Assembly: GCA_016286935.1 (NCBI GenBank)
Contig: JAEEUO010000081.1
Location: forward strand, 1-5,792
Origin: Bacillota bacterium
GTDB taxonomy: Bacteria > Bacillota > Clostridia > Peptostreptococcales > Anaerovoracaceae
DNA length: 5,792 nucleotides
Reading direction: 5' to 3'
The notes beneath the pieces are model-generated. The model did no database searches and was not told the origin of the DNA. It worked only from the letters and a program-made list of their open reading frames with translations. Within the stretch, counting starts at the first letter, position 1; the number at the start of each line of letters is the position of its first letter. Shown here in pieces: positions 1 through 5,792 of this stretch. A program made the position numbers and the translations under genes.

Positions 1-2
1 TC

Positions 3-584
3 GGCGAAAAACTGCGCGATCTCGGCTGCGGGACGGGCCTCGCGAAGACGCCGCCGTACGTCGCCGTCAAGGTCCCCGTCTTCTCGTTCGAGAAGCTCAG
101 CGACGCGAACTCGATCCTCGGGCCGGAGATGAAATCGACCGGCGAGGTCCTCGGCATCGGCCGGACGTTCGCGGAGGCGATCTTCAAGGGCCTGACGGCG
201 GCCGGATTCCGCCTCGACCGCAGGTCGGTTCTTCTGAGCGTCGAGACGGCCGACTATCCCGAGATCCTGCCGCTCGCGCAGCGGTTCTACGACCTCGGGC
301 TCGACATCTACGCGACGACGGGAACGGCGGAGGCGATCCGCAGCAGGCTCCGGATCCCCGTCACGACGATGGAGCAGGTCGATTTCGACCGGATCACGCT
401 GATCGTCTACACCGGCGCCGTCAAGGACGGTACGATGGGGGACTACATCCAGATCCACCGCCGCGCGATGCAGCACGGCGTCCCGTGCCTGACGTCACTC
501 GACACCGCGAACGCGCTCGCCGATTCGATCGCGTCGCGCTACAGCCAGTCGAACACGGAGCTCGTCGACCTGAACACGATGTAG
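3..584 (+). CDS. carB: Carbamoyl-phosphate synthase large subunit, C-terminal part (5' end outside window)
   Basis: CarB makes carbamoyl phosphate from bicarbonate, ATP and ammonia supplied by the CarA glutaminase; the product enters pyrimidine and arginine synthesis in the cytoplasm. Only the last 193 codons are here; the full protein is normally about 1,070 residues. The reading frame is open from the window edge. The stretch VAVKVPVFSFEKL followed by LGPEMKSTGEV is the highly conserved end of the second ATP-grasp half. The ATG at 129 is the Met inside that motif, so it is not a start. From about position 225 the frame encodes the MGS-like allosteric domain: SVETADYPEILPLA, then ATTGTAEAI (phosphate-binding type loop), then GVPCLTSLDTANAL. 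The C-terminus ends NTELVDLNTM. The MGS domain is shorter than in Escherichia coli CarB and carries YTGA where NT(P/T) motifs are usual. The gene ends just before a terminator and converges on asd. Confidence 0.95.
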   Translation, partial: GEKLRDLGCGTGLAKTPPYVAVKVPVFSFEKLSDANSILGPEMKSTGEVLGIGRTFAEAIFKGLTAAGFRLDRRSVLLSVETADYPEILPLAQRFYDLGLDIYATTGTAEAIRSRLRIPVTTMEQVDFDRITLIVYTGAVKDGTMGDYIQIHRRAMQHGVPCLTSLDTANALADSIASRYSQSNTELVDLNTM

Positions 585-621
585 CGTGTAGGAACCGTCG
601 ATCGGAAGAAAAAAGAGAATA

Positions 622-657
622 GAAAAGGACGCCTTCCGTTCGGAAGGCGCCCTTTTT
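622..657. terminator. Bidirectional intrinsic terminator between carB and asd
   Basis: The core is a perfect inverted repeat, GCCTTCC (631-637) and GGAAGGC (642-648), around a GTTC loop. The stem continues outward with C630-G649, one A-C mismatch (629/650), G628-C651, G627-C652, and four A-T pairs (623-626 with 653-656); G622 can wobble-pair with T657. An A-run on the left and a T-run on the right give a U-tract whichever strand is read. The hairpin begins about 37 bases after the carB stop and about 20 bases beyond the asd stop, so it can end both convergent transcripts. Confidence 0.9.
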
Positions 658-678
658 GATCGTTCGCAAAAGGCTGTG

Positions 679-1680
679 TTAGAGCTCGAGCAGTTTCTCC
701 GCGATCTGGACGGCGTTCGAGGCGGCGCCCTTGCGGATGTTGTCGGCGACGACCCAGATGTTCAGGCCGTTCTCGACGGATTCGTCGCGGCGGATGCGGC
801 CGACGAAGACCTCGTCGTGGCCCGCGGCTTCGCGCGCGAGCGGGTAGACGGCGTTTTGGACGTCATCCTGTACGACGAGTCCGGGGAAGGCTTCGAAGGC
901 CTTGCGGACGTCGGCGAGGTCGAACGGCTTCTCGGTCTCGATGTTGATCGATTCGGAGTGGCTCATGAAGACGGGAACGCGGACGGTCGTCGCGGTGACG
1001 CGGAGATCGGGGCAGTGGAGGATCTTGCGCGTCTCGTTGATCATCTTCATCTCTTCCTTCGTATAGCCGTTTTCGAGGAAGACGTCGATGTGGGGGAGGC
1101 AGTTGCCGAAGATCGGGTGGGCGAACGCGTTCGTCGTGTCGTTGCCCGCGACGCCGTTCTTCAGATCGCCGAGGCCTTTCATGCCGGCGCCGCTGACGGC
1201 CTGGTAGGTCGAATAGACGACGCGTTTGATGCCCCAATTGTCAAGGATTGCCTTAAGCGGGAGCATGGCCTGGATCGTCGAGCAGTTCGGGTTGGCGATG
1301 ATGCCTTTCTTCGGGCTGACGAGATCCTCGGGGTTGACTTCGGGTACGACGAGCGGAACGTCGGGGTCCATGCGCCACGCGGAGCTGTTGTCGACGACGA
1401 TCGCGCCGCCGGCCGCCGCGATGGGGGAGAACTTCAGGGAAGTGCCGCCGCCTGCGGAGAAGAGGGCGATGTCCACACGGTGATCGTCGAAGGAATGCTC
1501 GTTCAGCTCTTCGACCGTGTAGTCACGGCCCCTGAAGGTGATGGTCTTTCCGGCCGATTTCGCGGAAGCCATCATATAGATGTTCTCAAACGGAAAATCC
1601 TTCTCCTCGAGCACCTTTAAGAACGTACTTCCGACCAGGCCGGTTGCGCCAACAATGGCAAGGTTCGGTTTCTTGTTCAT
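679..1680 (-). CDS. asd: Aspartate-semialdehyde dehydrogenase
   Basis: Asd reduces L-4-aspartyl phosphate with NADPH to L-aspartate 4-semialdehyde in the cytoplasm, the branch point to lysine/diaminopimelate and to threonine, methionine and isoleucine. The 333-residue product is complete and of usual family length. Visible landmarks in order: the Rossmann dinucleotide loop GATGLVG (11-17); FSAGGGTS (74-81); VVDNSSAWRM (95-104), whose Arg103 fits the substrate phosphate-binding Arg; NPNCSTIQ (130-137) with the catalytic nucleophile Cys133; YQAVSGAG (159-166); Glu216 in MINETRKI; RVPV..SHSE (234-243) with the expected catalytic His241; and NIWVVADNIRKGAA (307-320) closing the dimer/cofactor domain. 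The start at 1680 gives GATG at the usual distance from the N-terminus and has a strong AGGAGG ribosome binding site. The gene stands alone, convergent with carB and divergent from ftsK. No T-box or lysine riboswitch fits the short leader of about 40 bases. Confidence 0.97.
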   Translation of the reverse strand: MNKKPNLAIVGATGLVGSTFLKVLEEKDFPFENIYMMASAKSAGKTITFRGRDYTVEELNEHSFDDHRVDIALFSAGGGTSLKFSPIAAAGGAIVVDNSSAWRMDPDVPLVVPEVNPEDLVSPKKGIIANPNCSTIQAMLPLKAILDNWGIKRVVYSTYQAVSGAGMKGLGDLKNGVAGNDTTNAFAHPIFGNCLPHIDVFLENGYTKEEMKMINETRKILHCPDLRVTATTVRVPVFMSHSESINIETEKPFDLADVRKAFEAFPGLVVQDDVQNAVYPLAREAAGHDEVFVGRIRRDESVENGLNIWVVADNIRKGAASNAVQIAEKLLEL

Positions 1681-1688
1681 GTGTTAAT

Positions 1689-1694
1689 CCTCCT
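1689..1694 (-). promoter_or_regulatory. Ribosome binding site of asd
   Basis: On the minus strand this reads AGGAGG, a full match to the anti-Shine-Dalgarno core, with 8 bases before the asd ATG. It fixes the asd start at 1680. Confidence 0.9.
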
Positions 1695-1713
1695 GTCTTT
1701 TCCAGACGATTGA

Positions 1714-1731
1714 AAAATATGGGCATATTTT
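1714..1731. repeat. 18-bp palindrome over the asd -10/start region (possible operator)
   Basis: AAAATATG-GG-CATATTTT is a perfect 8-bp inverted repeat with a 2-base centre. It overlaps the proposed asd -10 box (1727-1732) and the expected transcription start near 1720. That placement suits a repressor site for a dimeric regulator. The palindrome itself is seen directly; the operator role is inference, and I do not recognise the motif as belonging to a named regulator. Confidence 0.5.
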
Positions 1732-1755
1732 ACCGCGATAAAGTGGCAAATTCAA
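1727..1755 (-). promoter_or_regulatory. Predicted sigma-A type promoter of asd
   Basis: Read on the minus strand, TTGAAT (1750-1755; 4 of 6 matches to TTGACA) is followed by a 17-base spacer and TAAAAT (1727-1732; 5 of 6 matches to TATAAT). Transcription would start near 1720, giving a leader of about 40 bases with the AGGAGG site. The spacing is ideal, and this AT-rich gap contrasts with the flanking genes. Confidence 0.65.
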
Positions 1756-1772
1756 GAGAAATTTGTTATACT
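1743..1772 (+). promoter_or_regulatory. Predicted promoter of ftsK-rimO (extended -10)
   Basis: GTGGCA (1743-1748; 4 of 6 matches to the -35 consensus) is followed by an 18-base spacer and TATACT (1767-1772; 5 of 6 matches). TGT directly before the -10 box makes it an extended -10 element (TGnTATACT), which compensates for a modest -35. The start would fall near 1779, about 50 bases before the ftsK ATG. The element is interlocked with the oppositely directed asd promoter. Confidence 0.6.
1747..1765. repeat. Inverted repeat inside the ftsK promoter spacer
   Basis: CAAATT (1747-1752) and AATTTG (1760-1765) form a 6-bp inverted repeat with a 7-base centre. It lies between the -35 and -10 boxes of the ftsK promoter and covers the asd -35 box, so a bound protein could affect both genes. 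In AT-rich DNA a repeat of this size can arise by chance. Confidence 0.3.
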
Positions 1773-1779
1773 GTCTGTG

Positions 1780-1795
1780 TATATCTTCGGATATA
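1780..1795 (+). promoter_or_regulatory. C(UUCG)G tetraloop hairpin at the predicted 5' end of the ftsK mRNA
   Basis: TATATC (1780-1785), TTCG (1786-1789) and GATATA (1790-1795) form a 6-bp stem capped by the unusually stable C(UUCG)G tetraloop. It starts about one base after the predicted transcription start, so the message would begin with a hairpin. There is no T-run after it and it is AT-rich at the base, so it is not a terminator. A 5'-end stabilising role is inference. Confidence 0.45.
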
Positions 1796-1820
1796 ACTTT
1801 TGTTGTGTATACAATGAAAC

Positions 1821-1825
1821 GGAGA
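1821..1825 (+). promoter_or_regulatory. Ribosome binding site of ftsK
   Basis: GGAGA lies 4 bases before the ATG at 1830 (5 bases if only GGAG is counted). It is a slightly close but workable Shine-Dalgarno site and supports this start; no other in-frame start with a site lies upstream. Confidence 0.7.
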
Positions 1826-1829
1826 CCCT

Positions 1830-4646
1830 ATGGCGGATCGAAAAACGACGAAAAACGGCGATAAAAAGAAGCCGACGCGCGCGGAGGACCGCGCGCTGAA
1901 AAAATCGAAAAAGATAGAAGACCAGCTTGAATTCGAGCGGCGCCACCGGATCCACGACGAGATCGGCGCGATCGTCTGCATCGCGTTCGGCGTGTTCCTG
2001 ATCTTCGCGATGCAGACCGCCAAGGTCGGCGTCGTCGGAAGCGCGCTGAAGAGCGTTCTGCTCGGCGTGTTCGGCCGTGTGGCGTTCGCGCTGCCGTACC
2101 TGCTCTGCGTGTACGGCCTTCTGCTCCTGTTCAAGCTCGTCAAGCCGATGGCGCGGCGCTCGTGGCTGTTCTTCATCGGCATCTTCCTGCTGCTCTCGGC
2201 GGCCGACGCCGTGCGGTTCGCGAAGGAGACGCCGTTCGTCTTCAGCTGGGCGGCGATCAAATCCTGGTACGCGTCCGCGCAGACGCTCGAATCGGGCGGT
2301 TCGTGGGGCATGGGCCTCTCGATGCTGCTCGTGAAGGTCATCGGCGCGGTTGGAACGTACATCGTCGGCATCGCGGGGATCCTCGTCTCGCTCCTCCTCG
2401 CGTTCCGCAAACCGATCAGCGAAGTCGCGATGAACGCGAAGGAAAAGGCCGGCGAGATCAAGAAAGAACACGACGAACAGAAAGCCCGCCGCGACATGGA
2501 CCGCCAGATCCGCGAGGAGATCGAGGCCGCGGAGCGCGAGAAGCGCGAGAAACGCGAGGCGGAGGAGCGCGGGGAACGCGAAAAGCGCGAGAAGGAAGAG
2601 CGCGCGAAACAGCTCGAGCTCGACCTGAAGAATACGGACAAGTTCGACCCGCCGGTCAAGCGGAAGGGCGGGTCCGTCATGGACCTCGTCTCGAGCTGGA
2701 CCCATTTCAATCATAAGGACGGCGAAGGCGAACCGGAGAACGGCGTTGAGGGCGAACCGAAGCCCGCGACGGGACTCGCAGGCGCGGACGATTCCGAACT
2801 TGCGAAGCGGTTTGACGGCGAAGAGACGGACGGCGGCTACGACGACGTCGACGCCTCGACGGCGGAACCCGAAGCCCCGAAGGAGCCGGAGATCAAATAC
2901 GGGATCGAGGATCCTGTCTTCGTTCCGGCCGGGTACGGACTCGAATCGTCCGAGGTCAGGGAACCCGCGAAACCGGCCGACGGCGCACCCGCCGGATACG
3001 AGCCGCCGAAGGATGATCTGAACGTCTCCGACATCTTTAAAAACGCCAAAAAACAGCCCGAAACGTCCTTCGTGAAGAAAGATACCGGCGAGGACGGTTT
3101 AAGCGCGTTTGCGGGGCGGAAAACGGCCTCTGAGGGGCCTTCCGAAGGCGACCGTGAACCCGTGAAGTCCGAAGTGGCGGCTCCCAGGCCGTACCGCTTC
3201 CCGCCGATCTCGCTTCTGACCCCCGTCAAACAGCCCAAGAACACGAAAGAGGAGGCGAATCTCCTTGAAAGCTCCCGCAAGCTTGAGGCGGCCCTGAAGA
3301 CGTTCAACGTCACCGCGACCGTGACGAACGTGATCAAGGGGCCGACGGTCACGCGCTACGAGCTCCAGCCCCAGCCCGGCGTCAAGGTCAGCCAGATCAA
3401 GAACCTCGCCGACGACATCGCGCTGACGCTCGCCGCGAAATCGATCCGCATCGAGGCGCCGATCCCCGGAAAATCCGCCGTCGGTATTGAAATCGAAAAC
3501 GAACACATCAACACGATCACCTTCCGCGAATGCGTCGAGTCGCGCGAGTTCCAGACCGCGAAGTCGAAGATCTCCGCCGCGATCGGCAAGGACATCGGCG
3601 GTTCGTCGATCATCTGCAACCTCAAGGATATGCCCCATCTCCTGATCGCGGGCGCGACGGGCGCGGGCAAATCCGTCTGCGTCAACTCCATCATCATGTC
3701 GATCCTCTATAAGGCGAAGCCGGACGAGGTGCGCATGATCATGATCGACCCGAAGAAGGTCGAGCTGTCGAACTACAACGGGATCCCTCATCTCCTGACG
3801 CCCGTCGTCACCGATACGTCGAAGGCGGCAGGTACTCTCGCGTGGTGCGTCGCGGAGATGATGCGCCGCTACCAGCTCTTCGCCGACGAAGGCGTCCGCG
3901 ACCGCCAGAGCTACAACGAGGCGATGATCGCGAACGAGGAGCCGGAGAAGGTCCTGCCGTTCATCGTCATCATCATCGACGAGCTCGCCGACCTGATGAT
4001 GGCCGCCGGAAAACAGGTCGAGCCGGCGATCTGCCGCATCGGCCAGCTCGCGCGCGCCGCGGGGATCCACATGGTCATCGCGACCCAGTCGCCGCGCGTC
4101 GACGTCATCACCGGCCTGATCAAGGCCAACATCCCGTCGCGCATCGCCCTGATGTGCTCCCAGCGCGTCGATTCGATGGTCATCCTCGACGAACCGGGCG
4201 CCGAAAAGCTCGTCGGAAAGGGCGATATGCTCTTCCTCGGCGCGGGCGCGTCGAAGCCGACGCGTATCCAGGGCTGCTACGTCTCCGACGACGAGATCAA
4301 CAAGACCGTCGAATACATCATCAAAAACAACGCCCCCGGCCAGTACTCCGAGGAGATCCAGACGACGGCGGCATCTTCGTCCGGCGGAGGCGGCTCCGAT
4401 TCCGACGACAACGACGAAGGCGTCGACGCGTCGCTCCTCCAGGAGGCGATCCAGACCGTCGTGAAGTCCCAGGCGTGCTCCGTCTCGATGCTCCAGCGCA
4501 AGTTCCGCATCGGCTACAACCACGCCGCCCGCCTCGTCGACGCGATGGAACAGCGCGGGATCATCGGCCCCCAGGACGGCACGCGCCCGCGCAAGGTCCT
4601 GATGACGGAGGCGACGTACAATGCCCTGGGCGAGGACAACGAGTAA
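1830..4646 (+). CDS. ftsK: DNA translocase FtsK/SpoIIIE
   Basis: This is a septum-anchored hexameric ATPase that pumps chromosomal DNA into daughter cells (or the forespore). The complete 938-residue protein has a basic N-terminus, then hydrophobic stretches near 46-62, 83-102, 111-128 and 161-192, fitting the usual four membrane segments. A charged linker covers about 195-455: a Glu/Arg/Lys-rich probable coiled coil (about 200-265), then an acidic, Pro-rich part. The alpha domain starts near 465. The motor holds Walker A GATGAGKS (608-615), DPKKVELS (640-647), and Walker B with Asp717-Glu718 in IIIDELADLMM. The family block VDVITGLIKANIPSRIA spans about 757-773, and GAEKLVGKGDML is at 790-801. 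After a Gly/Ser/Asp-rich hinge (850-863) comes the gamma winged helix (about 865-927; RIGYNHAARLVDAME), which reads polar DNA motifs; Asn897 and Arg901 match the conserved recognition-helix positions. Odd points: ATQSPR replaces the usual ATQRPS, and VDSMVIL the usual (V/I)DSRTIL. rimO follows four bases downstream. ftsK versus spoIIIE naming is arbitrary here. Confidence 0.97.
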   Translation: MADRKTTKNGDKKKPTRAEDRALKKSKKIEDQLEFERRHRIHDEIGAIVCIAFGVFLIFAMQTAKVGVVGSALKSVLLGVFGRVAFALPYLLCVYGLLLLFKLVKPMARRSWLFFIGIFLLLSAADAVRFAKETPFVFSWAAIKSWYASAQTLESGGSWGMGLSMLLVKVIGAVGTYIVGIAGILVSLLLAFRKPISEVAMNAKEKAGEIKKEHDEQKARRDMDRQIREEIEAAEREKREKREAEERGEREKREKEERAKQLELDLKNTDKFDPPVKRKGGSVMDLVSSWTHFNHKDGEGEPENGVEGEPKPATGLAGADDSELAKRFDGEETDGGYDDVDASTAEPEAPKEPEIKYGIEDPVFVPAGYGLESSEVREPAKPADGAPAGYEPPKDDLNVSDIFKNAKKQPETSFVKKDTGEDGLSAFAGRKTASEGPSEGDREPVKSEVAAPRPYRFPPISLLTPVKQPKNTKEEANLLESSRKLEAALKTFNVTATVTNVIKGPTVTRYELQPQPGVKVSQIKNLADDIALTLAAKSIRIEAPIPGKSAVGIEIENEHINTITFRECVESREFQTAKSKISAAIGKDIGGSSIICNLKDMPHLLIAGATGAGKSVCVNSIIMSILYKAKPDEVRMIMIDPKKVELSNYNGIPHLLTPVVTDTSKAAGTLAWCVAEMMRRYQLFADEGVRDRQSYNEAMIANEEPEKVLPFIVIIIDELADLMMAAGKQVEPAICRIGQLARAAGIHMVIATQSPRVDVITGLIKANIPSRIALMCSQRVDSMVILDEPGAEKLVGKGDMLFLGAGASKPTRIQGCYVSDDEINKTVEYIIKNNAPGQYSEEIQTTAASSSGGGGSDSDDNDEGVDASLLQEAIQTVVKSQACSVSMLQRKFRIGYNHAARLVDAMEQRGIIGPQDGTRPRKVLMTEATYNALGEDNE
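2532..2603 (+). repeat. Degenerate 9-base repeats encoding the Glu/Arg/Lys linker of FtsK
   Basis: Units close to GCGCGAGAA recur in this part of ftsK and encode residues 235-258, a run of almost only Glu, Arg and Lys (with REKRE repeated). It is probably a single charged helix or coiled coil just after the last membrane segment. Such low-complexity DNA is prone to length change between strains. Confidence 0.6.
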
Positions 4647-4650
4647 AACA

Positions 4651-5792
4651 ATGAACGTCTACATCAGCACAATGGGATGCCCCAAGAACATCGTCGATTC
4701 CGAGAACCTCGCGGGGCTTCTGGAATCGCGCGGATACGCGGTCGTCGATACGCCGGAGGCGGCGGACTGGATGATCGTCAATACGTGCGGCTTTATCGGC
4801 GACGCGAAGGAGGAATCGATCGCGCGCATCTTCGAGCTCGCCGCCGTCAAGGCGGAGGCGGCGGAGAAGGGCGGCGCGAAACGCCTGCTCGTGTCCGGCT
4901 GCCTGTCGGAGCGGTATCTGAAGGAACTCTACAGGGAGATGCCGGAGGTCGACGTGTTCTGCGGCGTGAACGACTACGAAGTCGTGCCGGACCTGATGCG
5001 CGATTACGACGCGGACAGGGAGCGCGTCGCGGTCAAATGCGAGCCGGACAGCGCGTATCCCGAGTTCGGAACGCGGAAGCGCATGAAAGAATCGCCCTGG
5101 ACGGCGTATCTGAAGATCGCCGAAGGGTGCGACAACGTCTGTACATACTGCATCATCCCGAAGATCCGCGGGCCGTACCGTTCGCGCAGGCCGGGATCGA
5201 TCCTCGAAGAGGCGCGGAAGCTCGCGGCGGAGGGCGTGAAGGAGCTCGTCCTCGTCGCTCAGGACGTCACCGCGTACGGCTACGATTTCGATCAGCGATA
5301 CCACCTCGCGGAACTTTTGCGCGAACTCTGCCGGATCGACGGGATCGTCTGGATCCGCCTCCTGTACTGCTACGAGGACCGGATCACGGACGAGCTGATC
5401 GACACGATCGCGAACGAGCCGAAGATCTGCAAATACATCGACATCCCGCTCCAGCACGCCTCGACGAGGGTCCTGCGCGCAATGAAGCGCCGGTCGACGT
5501 TCACCTCGACCGAACGGACGCTCCGGAAGATCCGAAGGAAGATCCCCGGGATCGTCGTCCGCACGACGCTGATCACCGGCTTCCCCGGCGAGACGAAGGA
5601 AGACTTCAAAATCCTGTATGATTTCGTGAAAAGCGAGCGGTTCGGCCGCCTCGGCGTCTTCCCGTACTCGAAGGAGGAGGGGACGGAGGCCGCCCGGATG
5701 GACCACCAGATCCGGCGCGACGTCAAGGAGCGCCGCCGCGATAAGATCATGGAATTGCAGCGCGGAATATCGCTTGACAATAATAAAACTTA
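4651..5792 (+). CDS. rimO: Ribosomal protein S12 methylthiotransferase RimO (3' end outside window)
   Basis: RimO is a radical-SAM enzyme that adds a methylthio group to the beta-carbon of a conserved aspartate of ribosomal protein S12, using two iron-sulphur clusters. The frame is open to the window edge: 380 residues of an expected roughly 440, so the last part of the C-terminal TRAM domain is missing. The N-terminal UPF0004 domain has MGCPKNIVDSE (8-18) and the three cluster cysteines Cys10, Cys46 (VNTCGF) and Cys84 (SGCLSERY). The radical-SAM motif is EGCDNVCTYCIIP with Cys160, Cys164 and Cys167, followed by RGPYRSR. Further family marks are DRITDELID (243-251), YIDIPLQHAS (262-271), TLITGFPGET (306-315) and FPYSKEEGT (337-345). 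CPKN.VDSE and FPYS.EEGT favour RimO over the tRNA enzymes MiaB and MtaB. The start at 4651 is four bases after the ftsK stop. The only purine-rich site nearby (GAGGA, 4632-4636) is 14 bases away, so translation is probably coupled to ftsK. Confidence 0.95.
   Translation, partial: MNVYISTMGCPKNIVDSENLAGLLESRGYAVVDTPEAADWMIVNTCGFIGDAKEESIARIFELAAVKAEAAEKGGAKRLLVSGCLSERYLKELYREMPEVDVFCGVNDYEVVPDLMRDYDADRERVAVKCEPDSAYPEFGTRKRMKESPWTAYLKIAEGCDNVCTYCIIPKIRGPYRSRRPGSILEEARKLAAEGVKELVLVAQDVTAYGYDFDQRYHLAELLRELCRIDGIVWIRLLYCYEDRITDELIDTIANEPKICKYIDIPLQHASTRVLRAMKRRSTFTSTERTLRKIRRKIPGIVVRTTLITGFPGETKEDFKILYDFVKSERFGRLGVFPYSKEEGTEAARMDHQIRRDVKERRRDKIMELQRGISLDNNKT

Noticed and set aside
129..584. A small independent gene starting at ATG 129
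   Set aside because: The ATG is the Met of the conserved CarB motif GPEMKSTGEV and the frame is open upstream to the window edge with CarB sequence.
676..1620. 314-codon open frame on the plus strand opposite asd
   Set aside because: It is antisense to a full-length, motif-complete asd; the product is Asp/Val/Arg-rich with no family resemblance and no ribosome binding site was seen.
1786..1815. Alternative ftsK promoter with TACAAT (1810-1815) as -10
   Set aside because: The matching -35 (TTCGGA) is poor, and the start would fall at the ribosome binding site, leaving too short a leader.
1814..1864. 16-codon frame (ATG at 1814) overlapping the ftsK start, as a possible leader peptide
   Set aside because: No Shine-Dalgarno sequence precedes it, the ftsK GGAGA site lies inside it, and the product has no run of regulatory amino-acid codons.
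3035..3058. A-rich runs in the ftsK linker as a programmed frameshift site
   Set aside because: The zero-frame codons (TTT AAA AAC; AAA AAA) do not form a standard slippery heptamer, and the downstream frame continues intact through the motor.
3099..4523. Long open frame on the minus strand inside ftsK (474 codons)
   Set aside because: It is a shadow of ftsK: G/C-ending codons in a GC-rich gene remove stops from other frames. Its translation is Arg/Asp/Val-rich low-complexity sequence with no recognisable domain, whereas the plus strand gives a complete FtsK.
4561..5706. 381-codon minus-strand frame and a 314-codon plus-strand frame over rimO
   Set aside because: Both are compositional shadows. 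rimO itself lies in the frame starting at 4651, with its three cluster cysteines and the radical-SAM CxxxCxxC motif, and simply runs off the window without a stop.
5774..5779. Consensus -35 hexamer TTGACA near the window end
   Set aside because: It lies within the rimO coding frame and the position of any -10 box falls beyond the window, so it cannot be judged.

Overview
The window is a GC-rich (about 60% by eye), densely packed stretch of bacterial chromosome carrying four housekeeping genes. The gene types point to Bacillota, probably a GC-rich member of the Clostridia: a SpoIIIE/FtsK-like translocase with four predicted membrane segments, immediately followed by rimO, and a CarB tail of the '...SRY.Q.NTELVD' kind. 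This assignment rests on protein resemblance alone and is tentative. There is no tRNA, rRNA, CRISPR array, insertion sequence, phage gene or other sign of transfer, and base composition is even across the genes.

Layout. Positions 3-584 (+) are the 3' end of carB (carbamoyl-phosphate synthase large subunit), cut by the window start. A long hairpin with an A-tract on one side and a T-tract on the other (622-657) lies between carB and the convergent asd gene (679-1680, minus strand; aspartate-semialdehyde dehydrogenase) and probably terminates both. The 149-base AT-rich gap 1681-1829 separates the divergent asd and ftsK genes. It holds two promoter-like elements whose cores interlock, two inverted repeats and a C(UUCG)G hairpin at the predicted 5' end of the ftsK message. 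ftsK (1830-4646, +) encodes a complete 938-residue membrane-anchored DNA translocase. Four bases after its stop begins rimO (4651 to the window end, +), the ribosomal protein S12 methylthiotransferase, truncated by the window edge after 380 codons.

How the genes relate. carB feeds pyrimidine and arginine synthesis. asd makes aspartate semialdehyde for lysine/diaminopimelate (hence cell wall), threonine and methionine. ftsK pumps chromosomal DNA across the closing septum, and rimO modifies the ribosome. ftsK and rimO look like one transcription unit; carB and asd are each separate from it.

I see no undescribed multi-gene system. The points worth a second look are the interlocked divergent promoters with a palindrome over the asd start site, altered residues in the normally invariant motor motifs of FtsK, and a shortened, re-written allosteric (MGS) domain in CarB.
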